A DNA stretch of 64,000 nt from Lunularia cruciata (Eukaryota; Streptophyta; Marchantiopsida; Lunulariales; Lunulariaceae), in contig OX419757.1 of the NCBI GenBank assembly GCA_948567375.1, positions 16,306,001 through 16,370,000 on the forward strand. The letters are read 5' to 3'. A model generated the notes under the pieces. That model was not told where the DNA came from. It did not search any database and saw only the letters and a list, made by a program, of their open reading frames with translations. Both the position numbers and the translations under genes were made by a program. Below are positions 36,611 to 47,600 of the stretch, piece after piece; positions within the stretch are counted from its first letter, which is position 1, and every line of letters starts with the position of its first letter.

Positions 36611-38151
36611 CACCTCACTATCTTTATGTTTTCTCTCAATCTTTTTTTCTTTTCTTTTCTCCACTCTATAACTAGTAGAGTATATATATGACTAGCATCA
36701 TTTGAGAGTAATCCACCCTAGGAAACATAAAAATATAGTGTGCTCTAAGATTTCTATAGTAAGATCAAAATCTAGAGTGTATATTAATTGAACCTTCATG
36801 GATAGTTTACCATAAGTTGAAAGATTATCTCCATCACTAACTTTGAGAAGGTAGTAGTTTCTTTACACTTGTACTAAGACTCTCTCCAAAATCTTTCACC
36901 AAAGTCTCTAAAATTTTTGTTACTCTATTACATTCATGTCCTTTTGGAAGTCCTTCCACTCCACAAACCTCACACAACTTCTTGGTCTTAGATCTCCTCC
37001 CTCCCAATCTTGGTGAAGAAGGTTCAACATGTAATCCTAAGTCAAGTAAGCCTCTTATTTCCCTCAATCTTTTTCTCTCAAAAATCAATGGACATTAGCT
37101 TGCCTTGTGCTTCTTCTCTTCACATAAAAAGCAATTAAAATCCTCCAAGTAGTGTATATTTTTGGATCCTCTCAACACTCTCTTCAAATTCTATTCTAAA
37201 CTCTCTTTTCTTCAAATCAACATTTACAATCATCTCAAACTTTTAGGGACCCTTGCATAGCCTCAACTTCCATTCTTTTTGACTGTGCATGTTCCAAAGA
37301 TGAATCTAAACACTCAAAATTTTTCACTCACTCTTCTCATGCATGAAATCTCAACTCTCCAAAATTAACCTCTCCACACAATATCACTAAATTCTCTCAA
37401 TTGGTATCTCACAATTCTTCCAAATTTTTCACACCTGGTCAAGATCTTAGGGCATTATCTCCTGTAAAATTTCAGATCTTTTCATCAAGCCATTTGGCCT
37501 AGATACCTTTCTATTCATCACACGTATTTCAAATTTAGTTTGAAAACCACCCGCTTACTTTAGAAACTCATAACTTCATGTGCAAGAAAGATCCCTCTTT
37601 ATATCTTTGGCCAAAAGGTAGGATAATCTATGCTTAATATTCTCTTGGAAAGTTTCATAAAAATCCAATGAAAACTGAAGAAATGGCAAACTAAGTGCAA
37701 AATTCTAGAGATCGTGCGATTTGCAAGAACAGTTTACCCTACCACCTTCCAAACATTCTAGCTCAATGCGTGTAGTAGCCCTTATAATAATTTCAAGTGT
37801 CCCATCTAACACATAATCCAAGCTATTATCTATAAAATTCAAGTCCAAATCTCTAACTTGAGGTTTTGACCAAAATCATCTTAATTCCCAAAATCTGCAA
37901 TCCACTTCACACAATCTCTCCTAATTCTCCCATGTGTATAGTATGTACAATATCACCTCAAAAGATCATAATGAACTACAAGGTATAAAAACAGGTCCAA
38001 GTTCTGCAACATAAACTCAGCCATCTCTTCTCCTAATGTTCTCTCCAAGTGAGTTTGCATAGCCCCTTTTTGTCTTATATAAAATTATACACTAAAAGTT
38101 ATCTTATCTTCTAGAGAGGTCTAAGAAACAAACCAAAAATGTGAGCGGGCC
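36611..38151 (-). other. G2 leader between 5' LTR and gag
   Basis: Mostly non-coding. A minus-strand open stretch at 36,837-37,088 has KLCEVCGVEGLPKGHEC, a Cys/His cluster of unknown meaning, perhaps a gag N-terminal extension. A primer-binding site should lie just below 38,152; the sequence there on the minus strand starts GGCCCGCTCAC and I cannot assign it to a tRNA. Confidence 0.5.
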
Positions 38152-38843
38152 TGTCTCTCACTTAGGATGAATCTCTAATGGCTATTATGGTAGTGCACCA
38201 TGGACCATGGACCATGGACCAAGAAGGCAAGAAACCCCAACTCCATCATACTCCTCCAAGGCTAACACTCCAAGATTCAAAGCATTGCTCACTAGAGAAC
38301 TCAATGAGAGAGAGATAGTTGCAAATGAAAGGATGGTGAATACCTCCTTACCCCTAGTTTATATACTTTTGAAATATTTATGCATCAAAGTTACTAATTA
38401 TTGGAGTAACTCAATTTACTATGCTAAAAGTCAAATAAAGTCTAAAATCTAAAGGAAAATCTATGCTCATGAGAATATTATCCTAAGCATATGATCTTGT
38501 CTTGATCCAATCACTAAGTTAAAGATTCTTTCACATGGGCTATCTTTGAACTATAAAAGAATCCAAAGCAAAAAGGCTTGTGGGTCCAAGAGTTCTCAAC
38601 TCTTTCCTCAAAGCAAAACACCTAGGAATAATACCAAGTCAATATACTAGAATCCAAAATAGTAATGCTCATCTTTTCCACCTCCTCTAAAGTAAGGTCC
38701 TTTCTATCTTAGGTGTGATTAAATTTAGCTAATCATGACTAATGTAGAACCATCCTTTACCCTATATAAATAATATCTCTCAAGTACTCCTAATATCAAA
38801 CTAAATATCACAATAACACATACATGCACAAATGAGTATTATA
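38152..38843 (-). repeat. 5' LTR of G2
   Basis: It starts TGTCTCTCACTTAGG and aligns throughout with the 3' LTR at 30,374. It holds a private triplication of CATGGAC (about 38,198-38,219). The inner and outer edges match the other copy, with the far edge decayed (GAGTATTATA where the others have GGTGTTACA). Confidence 0.9.
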
Positions 38844-39619
38844 AGACACACAATGTGAACTCTCAAATAAGTTAGCGCCCATGTCAAACTAAGCATTAGA
38901 ATCAATCTCCTCACTCATTGGGATATGAGATACCAATTGATATTGTATACCACTCCATGTAAACCTATTGCATATTGTAGCAAAATCTTCTTTTGAATCC
39001 CTTCTTGAGAACTCCGTTGTGACAATGCACCCCAAAGACTTCAAACATAATTGCCAAGTACCACCACCAAGTGCCTCCAACCGCCAAACACCATCCATTA
39101 AATGCCTAAGTACCTCCAACTATGACAATTATACTAGGGGACTAAATAACATACAACCTACCATCATAATTCATTTTCTCATGATCAATAGGTCATCACT
39201 TCCTACCTTACCAAGAGAAATATAGATAGTCTGATTGTTCCTCATTCTAGCCTCACTAGCAAGAGCACACTAGAACACCAATGCTCTAAATATCAAGTTG
39301 CTCAAAAAAACATGGTGCACAAACAAGAAATAGAGAATAGAACGGATCTAATCACATTTAAATCCAAATGGCAACAATCCATCTCATAAATCTAATTGGA
39401 CCAACTCTGTCATCATTTGGCATCTTGACATAATAAGAGTTTCTTTCCGTTCCTACTCTACCATGATCACCAAAGATGTGATTAGGTATACTTTCTTAGC
39501 CAAGCTACACAAGTATAGATATGAGTCTACCAATTTGTATGACAACAAGTAGGATTAGAAAATTTAGCTATGAAGCCAATTCAAGAATCAAAGGTCTAGA
39601 ATCAAATCCTATTGAATAA
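38844..39619 (-). other. G1 leader/gag fragment
   Basis: The minus strand is open at 38,889-39,119 and reads LEVLRHLMDGVWRLEALGGG; I do not recognise a domain. By position it is the 5' part of G1 left outside G2. Confidence 0.4.
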
Positions 39620-40010
39620 TTGATGGATGGGCTGATTTTTGACCAACTATTACCAAAAACATCACTAATTGGGCTAGTCTTCTGCCAACAAGCTGAAATC
39701 TCCAATTTGACCTTTGGCGTAGCTATAATACATGAGTCAAAATTTATAATTCTACCTTCTTTAAATTTGATCTTTGGCTTAGCCACAATTTGTGAGTCAA
39801 AATTTACAATTCTACCTTCTTTAAATTTGATCTTTGGCCTAGCCACAATTTGTGAGTCAAAATTTATAATTCTACCTTCTTTAATTGATGAATGTGCTGA
39901 TTTTTTACCAACTACTACCAAAAAATTCACTAATTGGATCAATCTTATGCCAACAAGCTAAAATCTCTAATTTGACCTTTTGCCTGACAATAATATGTGA
40001 GTCAAAATCT
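39620..40010. repeat. 60-bp tandem repeat inside a larger duplicated unit
   Basis: GAGTCAAAATTTATAATTC recurs at about 39,734, 39,794 and 39,854, exactly 60 bases apart, giving a 20-residue repeat on the minus strand. A further partial copy lies near 39,999. The roughly 120-base segment before the array (39,620-39,740) recurs in diverged form at 39,883-40,005, so the array is framed by copies of one unit. Confidence 0.85.
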
Positions 40011-40529
40011 ATAATTCTACCTTCTTACTCTTATATTTGACTCCCCAATAAATAAAATTCGACACTTACAACCTCAAATCTTAACCTTCCTACTCTCGTA
40101 TTTGCCAAACCTTGACTTGCTACAATCTACAAGTAGATATCTATAATTCTGCCTTCTTGCTCTCAAATTGACTCCTCAATCAATGAAATTGGACATTGTG
40201 ACCTCAAATTTACCTCAATTTTTAGAAATTTGGATAATGGTTTTGCACACAATTTGCCCAACTATCAACTTGATTTTCAAATCCATAAAAATATACTTAA
40301 CATGTAGAGAATACTCTCAAATTTATCTACTCCATAGATGAATTGAATACCCACAATATCCAATCAACCTCAATTTGGGGAAATTTAGGTAGCACTTCCA
40401 CACATAATACGTCCAACTATCAACTCAATGGTTAGATCTATAGCAAACTCAAGAATGCTTCTATGCAAGATCTACTCAATTGAAATCAAAATTGAGAAAT
40501 AACAATTGATCACACCATTTATCATACCA

Positions 40530-41141
40530 TGCTTGGAGATACCACTAATGTTCACAATTCATACACTCAATTTCCCACTCACTTCTTTTGTGTAATCAGA
40601 TGACCAAAACTCAAATCTCAAATTTTATCACTCAATACTCTTTGCCAATAAACACTGATTACATTCTCAATCAATGCTTGCTTCTATCCACTATAACTAC
40701 CATGCTTGGAGATATCACCAATACCCATAACTTATAACCAATTTCACACTCATTTCCTTTGTGTAGTCAAATGATCAAAGCTAGTATCTCCTCGTTGAAT
40801 ACTCTTTACCAACAAGCATTGATTACATCATCAATCAATGTTGGACTCCATCCATCATTACCAAGAGCTGGAAGGCTCAACATAGACGAAGTGAGCTCCT
40901 TACATACCCCTTTAGGCGGCCAAGGAATCTAGCCTTAACAACACATCCAATTGCACAATTGACAATATTGATTTTATGCACATTGCAAATGATAATTCTA
41001 CCAAAGCAATCAAAAAGCATTGATATAATATTTGGACGCCACTAAGCAGTCCTAGAGTAGCTACTTATACTCCAGTTACTACCAAAACTATCCCTCAAGC
41101 ATCCTAGCAAACTAGCTTCAACATTGCAAATATTATGATCA
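40530..41141 (-). repeat. Right terminal repeat of G1 (5' LTR) with a local duplication
   Basis: The part from about 40,765 to 41,141 matches the left terminal repeat at 16,762-17,187. Just inside, about 185 bases (40,535-40,715) are tandemly repeated at 40,716-40,900, with shared blocks CATGCTTGGAGATA, CAATACTCTTT.CCAA and ATCAATG.TTG. The duplication makes the inner LTR edge uncertain. Confidence 0.65.
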
Positions 41142-42780
41142 TGCTATATTGATTCATATTCCTTTAATATTCATACAATCATTAGTATTTACAAAGGTAA
41201 TTAGTCATTAAGTCTAAAATAACTTATATTTTATCGCATTGGTATTCTATATAATTCTACTATTATGTTTGCCATTAATTGAGCCTTAAATGATTGTCAT
41301 TTTGGACATTTGGTTCTATTTTGGACATTTTTTTCTAATGTGCAACCCAAAGGCTAAGTACGTATAATGCTTTTTATCTAAAGATTTAATTTATTCAAAA
41401 TATTAAATAAAAGTTTATATGGTTTACTTGGAAAAGTGAAATTTTAAACTTCATATGCAACATCTCCCAATATACATATGCATATTGGGGGAAATGAAAT
41501 GGAGTAAAAAGCAAAGGATTGATGAGCATTAAGGAAAATGTTATTCTAATGATGAGAGATATCTTCAAATAGTTATAGATTGCATATACTTAGTAAAAAT
41601 TTCACTCTTGGATTAATTGTCACTTCAAAACACATAAAAATATCAATATTGTGAAGTTTGAATGTATGTGTCTGGTATATGTATCTTCAATCATGCACTA
41701 CAAGTAAGAATATTTGTCATATATGAAAATAAGAAAAGCAACACCAATCTAACTATTATAGTGACCTCATGGATTTATTTCGGATGGTACTCTAAATTGC
41801 CTTTATTGTTGTCGATACAACATGATACTTTGTAAGGAAAAAAAGTTTGTTTTATTAAAAATATTTATCTCTTTTCTTTGAATAAATTAAAATGAGATCC
41901 TTGTTGATGAGACATACACATTATTCTATGATATATCATAAAGTAAGAAAATATTTAATGAGAAATGCTTTTACTTTATCCATATCATCATGATTTAAAT
42001 GTTCAATAAATTAGCAAGCATTTGAAATAAGAAAAATGCTTTACTATATCTGCCTTGATATCCTCATTCTCATATCCTCTCTTTTCAAACAAAATTATTA
42101 AATGCTCATAGTAATTTAGGATATCAAAAGGAGGTTGATGTACAGTGTTGCACCATAAGAGAATTCAATATATCATATTTGATCAATACTTCAAGTTCAA
42201 GGGATAGATATGTTGATATACCCTACCTCACCAAATAAAATTCAAGATGTCATTTTCGATCAATACTTCAAATTCAAGGGGATAGGTAGTTAGCGATGCT
42301 CTAATAAATAAAATTTGGTATAAAGCACAGTCTTTGCTACCTCTAGATAGAGTGATCGGTATTTTCCAAGTAAACATATAACATATTCAATCTTTATATA
42401 TATATTTCCACTAAACTAAACTATGGTGGGGATAAGGTCTTTTTTTTTTTATCGTATAGTTTACACATTCACAATCATATATTCTTAATACAATTTGAGT
42501 AAATTTAGATACGAAACGATTTTGCATTATATATGAGCTTGTTCTTAGTTTCATGTTTGATGGTTATAATCCCCGTAGAAGGATATTGCAGACAATAACA
42601 AACAGAGTTACCTTCAAATTTTGAGCTAACAAGATAAGAGATGAGTCAAGAAATATTTTTATATATTAATGATAATGAAACTCTTTTCTCTTTTTTCACC
42701 GACCTTGTCTGATAGCATTAGCGACTTCTTCTAGTCGATTCAGTATAAGTAATGGAGCTCTAATGGGGGGTGGTCATAAT
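41142..42780. other. AT-rich DNA at the right edge of the transposon block
   Basis: No gene. A short diverged direct repeat containing GATCAATACTTCAA.TTCAAGGG lies at about 42,180 and 42,260. Composition changes sharply near 42,750 to the higher-GC, CpG-containing DNA of the genic part. Confidence 0.6.
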
Positions 42781-44643
42781 CCCGCTGGAACCTTCCATCA
42801 GTCCCACTGATTCAAACACCAGCAACTTCACTGCAAACATCTCATTAGATATCTAGCCTCTGGATAAAACGATGCTCTGAAAGCGTTTCAAATCCCAATG
42901 GATAAAATTCCTCAAGGACAACGGAAAGTCGAGGAAACTCTTCAAAGGCTCCAAGAAAAATGGGATAAGATGCTAACATTGCTAAGACAAGGCCAAGCAA
43001 ATGATGATTCCAGTAGATGGTAGTCTGCTCTGCAAAGACGGAAATGTGCGAGAGAGAGAGCTCAGGATCAATGCACGCCCAGAGTGGCCAACACGATACA
43101 GCAGCGAGTAAATAAAGACATGCTGATGAGACTGAGACGTGGATTGGTGGACCGGAAAGTGTGATGGAAGAGAGAATAACCAACACTGGATCTTGTACCA
43201 TACAGTCTACACTGAGGCTACCTTAGTGATACAACACTCACAAGAAAGATGGAAGAAAGGATGGTTTTCACCTTGGAAGAATGCCCCCAGACTCCAGTTT
43301 TGCGCAGTGAACGGAGTGAGGTCCAGTGTGCACCCGCCGTACCTGAAGCTTTGTGTCCTGCAGAATCTGTCTGTTCTGTCACTTCACACATGTGTTTTCA
43401 TTGGAAGAGGGTACCTACTGGGCGTAACGACGTCTCACATCCATCAACCGTGTTGAGTTTGATAGTGTCCCTGCTCTTTGAGGGGGTCGGACGTAATCCC
43501 CTCAACTGGTAAGGTAATCAAGGGTTGACACATTGATGCTTGTACCATGAGAAGCAACAGGTCTGCTTGACCATAATATGTTTGGTGACCGCGAAATTCA
43601 GACAGAAGAAGCTTGTTGCCCGAATCAAACACAAGTGGACTTCACTGACAACTTCGAATTAGCACATCCAGATATAAAATCTCTGGCCTAAATCAAGATT
43701 TATAGCCCTGTCAAAAAGAATGGAGCACTTTCTATCTAAAAGTGATTGACTGGCAGAAAAGTCAGGTTCGCTTGGTCCTACAACTCGATGATGGACGGAA
43801 ACCACGTCCAAGGTTCCAAACCTGCTTGGGTTCAAGTTTAACCCGAAGGGTAGGTAGTTTCGTCCGCAGTTCTCAGTGTCCTTCGAGTGAGGGACGCTTG
43901 ACAGGACACTGTTGGCCCCCTCACTCCTCTGCCACATAATCATCCCAGGGCAATTTCATCCTGCTAGGGCAAAAGGTTGGAGAGTCGGCAATCTGGCAGC
44001 AACAATAATTCTCCATGTTCAAGATGTTGGAGGCAATCAGTGATGCAGTGAAAGGAAGGACTCCGATGCGATAACTTCAATACAAGCGCCAATAAAAGTT
44101 GGGCTATGCGAAGTAGACTTGAGAGCCAAAAGTTTTGCATAATTTAATATATACATGACAGCAAGCTTAGTTTTTACTATGGACTTTGATATGACATTTT
44201 TTCGTAGCCGTAAGTCTTGCACTGCTCCATCCACACACAACTAGGAAGGGACAAATAATCAGCTGTCTTACCTCTTTTCCCTGGTGAGTACACTTATCTC
44301 AGAAACGAAGAGAAAAAGAGATGTTGTGTGGTACATGGTTTGTGCAAGTCTAGCTCGCTGCGTCCATCTAAAAATCAAGTTATACGTCTGCCTAACACGC
44401 TCTTAATGCATGCTCCACGCTATTTTGAAGATTGTGGGTCTAATGCCAATAGACCTTGCTTTGTCTACACTTTGTTTCCACGTGTTGACTCACGTGCGAT
44501 GTATAAGAATTCCCAGGGAGGACGAGCTGAGCGGTCGCTTCCGATAGGCGGTCTACTTTCGATGTTATGCACACCCATATCCAAATACTCAGAAAGTGGC
44601 TGCTTGATAATGAATGCTAAAGTACGAATCTCAAACATGTCAA
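42781..44643. other. Higher-GC intergenic DNA downstream of the C2 gene
   Basis: No recognised protein on either strand; several 60-118 codon frames overlap on both strands without domain content. The part just below 44,644 must hold the 3' untranslated region of the C2-domain gene. Confidence 0.45.
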
Positions 44644-47600
44644 CTACCTGAAAATCTTTGAAGTTTTTCTAAGCATCCTCAAAGTATTACGAATATGACT
44701 AACATGACTCTCTCGCTCTGGCTTCTCCCCTTTGTGACCATCCTTGCCTTTGCCTGCTTTTTGAGCTTCCTTTTCAGCTTTCTGTAGTTCCTTCTCTGCT
44801 TTCCTTGCAGCCTTTTCTGCTTTCTTATCAAGCTTTCCTGGGTTTTGTGGTGGCTTTTCAGCCTCTGCTCTGTGTGTAACTATCTGCAGTTGGTTCGGCC
44901 GCTCTTGCTTTACTTCAGTACCTTGACGTAGATCTTGGCCGTCGTGTTGTTCCCTTAATGGGGTGTGCACCATTCGTTGTGGCATACCATATGTTGTCCG
45001 TTGTTGTACACGGTTTGGTACTTCACTCTGCGACTTTTGCTGCACTCCATCATACACAGGCCCTTGGAAGACTTGAATTTGCCCAGGCTTAGGAGGAGCC
45101 TGGGCTACCTGTGGCGAAACAGATGCCTCGAGTCTCGATTTTGTGGAAGGTTGGAGCTGCTGTTGCTGAGATGGAATTATGTGATTATTTGGCCTTGAGC
45201 TGCTCTGAAACTGCTGCTGTTGAGAGATAATATAGTTCTTTGGCTTCGGAGGCCCCGGAGGCTGCTGTACTTGTGATGGAACTATTTCGTTTCTGGGCTT
45301 CGAGGAAATCTGGAGCTGTTGCTGCTGCTGCTGTTGGGACGGAATAATTTGACTCCTAGGCTTTTGAGAATTTTGGGCCTGCTGGTGCTGTTGAGAAGGA
45401 ATGATATCATTCCTGACCTTAGTACCCTGGAGTTGCTGCTGTTGAGATGGCAGAACTTCATTCCTCGGTTTACCAGGGACCTGGGTCTGTTGTTGCTGAG
45501 GAGGGTTAGTATCATTCTTTACCCTTGGAGAAGGGACGTGCTGGGGTTGCTGACCATGCTGAGGATGGGCAAAACCTGTTGACAGATATTTAGCAGATTC
45601 AGTTAATCTGGACAGTTCCGCCAGCTTCTCCATTTCTGCCTTTCTGGCCCTTGACATCTTTGAGGTACCTAAGTCGTCCGGCAGCTTTGAATCTAAGCTT
45701 GCGGGATCAGCTTCAGTAGGCCCCTGCTTTTGATAAGGAGCATGTGCACCGAAGTTCAGCCCCTGGTGTCCTGTTGCGCCGACAGAAGACCATCAATGCA
45801 AGTGAGTACTACGCACACCAATCTCCAAGAGTATTCTATGGTTTAGTACTCCATACGTGATTACTTGCACTCAACTGCTTCTTCTGGTTATAGAAAAGAA
45901 GCAGATTACGCGTCACACTTAAGAAGTCAATCAAATTCCAAGCTACTATGTGAAGCTTTCCTCTATCATCGTCATTCATCGTTGCCTTCGGGTCGCCTAA
46001 ATCGACACAGCAGATTTTTTTGAATCAGCTGCCTTTCACATGCAATACTCTCTACAAGTTTCTCTGATATCGTCCAGTTTAAAATCGTGTCATTTAATGT
46101 GTAATCTCTTACAAGTTATTTGAAGGATCGTGTAATCAATTTTAACTCCGAATATTGTCACCACCAGTAATCTCCTATCTGATGCCTCCTCAGAGGACAA
46201 CTTATGCTAAAACTACAATAGACCATCAAACCTTTGAAGCAACATGAAGTGTGTAGACATCTGTTCGACTTACCTTGGTTTGCTACGTATGGTACATGAG
46301 GTGCTGATCCGCGACCTGCACTTGTAGCAACCATGACAGGATAACCCTTTAGCATAATTATGCAGGTTTAGAAAGTGTACGTTCAAAGAACGCCAAAGCG
46401 GTGTTCAGGTTGTCCCAAGAGGCTCTGTACTGGCGTAAATTGCAACAGGACTTAGAAGGACAGACAACATAGTATTGACTGAGTACAATAAGCAACTAAA
46501 TGTTTACCGTGTGGAGAATGCGGATGGCCATTTTGTGCCGCACCAACAGGTCCATTGTCACGAGGTGAAGGCGGTACCTCTACAGTCTGACCATTTGAGG
46601 GATATCCTTGAGAGCCTGATGAGATTGGGGAGAAGGAGAACCCATTATTATTCGAGCCTGGTGAGGATGGGGGCTGCCCATGAGATGCGTGCCCTGGTGA
46701 GGACGATGGTTGGCCTGGCGTATGTCCTGGAGATCGAGGTGGATGACCGTTTGAAGGTGGACCATAACTACCATCATAAGAGCCTTTAGGTTGATGTCCC
46801 CGAGCAGAACTAGGAGAAGCGGCCGGAGAATACCCTGATGTGAAATTATAAGCACGAGAAGGATAAGAGGATGACCTCTGATGAGCTTTTCTCTCTGGTG
46901 TATCAGGGACTCCATATTCGTCTTGCTGATTTGATGCTATATCACCAGTGCTGCCTCTTCTATCATCAACAGAGATCGTCGGCGGCTTTGTCGCTGGAGC
47001 ATTTGGGTCATACCGAGCACATGGGACAAATGCTTCAGGATAAGCAGACTTTGTAGCTGGACCTTTTAATTGCTGTCATAAAAAAGACGTTGTTAGTTGT
47101 GAAGAGATCCAGCTGTAGACCTAGTAAATGGGAAGACTTGCATCACCGGTGACTACAATCTGAAACTTAAAAAGAAAGTGACCTCTGCGTTTATTGACCT
47201 TCAGTAAATGACACTTGAAAATCTAAAGTGCTATTCACTTACAGAAAAACCTCAAAGCTTGATTTTTACCATGGACCTCAAAACCTTAGGCGAGTTGAAT
47301 ACTGTAAAATCTAAGGTTGCGGATGATTCCACTCATAAGTGTATTTCAATAGAGGCACTGTTCTAGCGTAATCCAATTGCGCCAACGCTGCCTCAACGTG
47401 AACTTTGGAAGCAAAAATGCTCGAACGTGAATGCAAAGCAGAAGTGAAGTAATGGCTCCAACTTTAACAACCTATATTGACATAACATCTTAAGAAGTTC
47501 GCTCTAGATTGATCAACAAGAAAAGAGACGCTACTCTAAGACCACCTTTTACTACATCACAAATAAAGGAGTGAACTTACTTTAGAATCCCATTTCATTG

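Larger units (their letters stand above)
30374..38843 (-). mobile_element. G2: Ty3/gypsy retrotransposon inserted in G1
   Basis: Two LTRs of about 690 bases bound a minus-strand gag-protease-RT-RNase H-integrase series in gypsy order. Without the 733-base S1 insert the element is about 7.7 kb. The two LTRs align easily end to end, while G1's terminal repeats barely do, so G2 is younger than G1. The polypurine-type tract before the 3' LTR reads AGTCCGCGGGTAGA on the minus strand (just above 31,791). The coding part has frameshifts and stops but each domain remains readable. No target duplication is clear at the edges. Confidence 0.9.
16762..41141 (-). mobile_element. G1: outer, decayed Ty3/gypsy retrotransposon, interrupted by later insertions
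   Basis: On the minus strand the order from high to low coordinate is terminal repeat (about 40,765-41,141), leader with tandem repeats, gag, reverse transcriptase, RNase H, integrase, PHD-like tail, terminal repeat (about 16,762-17,187). This is Ty3/gypsy order. The two terminal repeats share the motif AAGCTAGTTT.CTAGGATG near their outer start and many blocks further in, but they are strongly diverged. Later insertions are I1 (19,575-25,115), a lone LTR (29,196-29,869) and G2 (30,374-38,843). Removing them leaves roughly 9-10 kb. All coding parts carry stops and frameshifts. I did not locate the protease with confidence; it should lie around 26.3-28.2 kb. Confidence 0.75.

Noticed and set aside
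16695-41141. CRISPR-like or bacterial features
   Set aside because: Repeats here are LTRs and tandem units in a plant-type genome; there are no regular spacers.
42845-43201. 118-codon minus-strand frame with hydrophobic stretches
   Set aside because: Suggests membrane segments, but opposite-strand frames overlap it, there are no flanking exons, and nothing matches a known protein.
44965-45582. Plus-strand frames opposite the Gln-rich exon
   Set aside because: Leu/Arg-rich shadows created by the CAG/CAA repeats of the real minus-strand exon.
46475-46915. Frames on both strands over the C2 gene's fifth exon
   Set aside because: They are out of frame with the phase-consistent exon 46,508-47,072 and reflect its Pro/Ser/Gly-rich codons.
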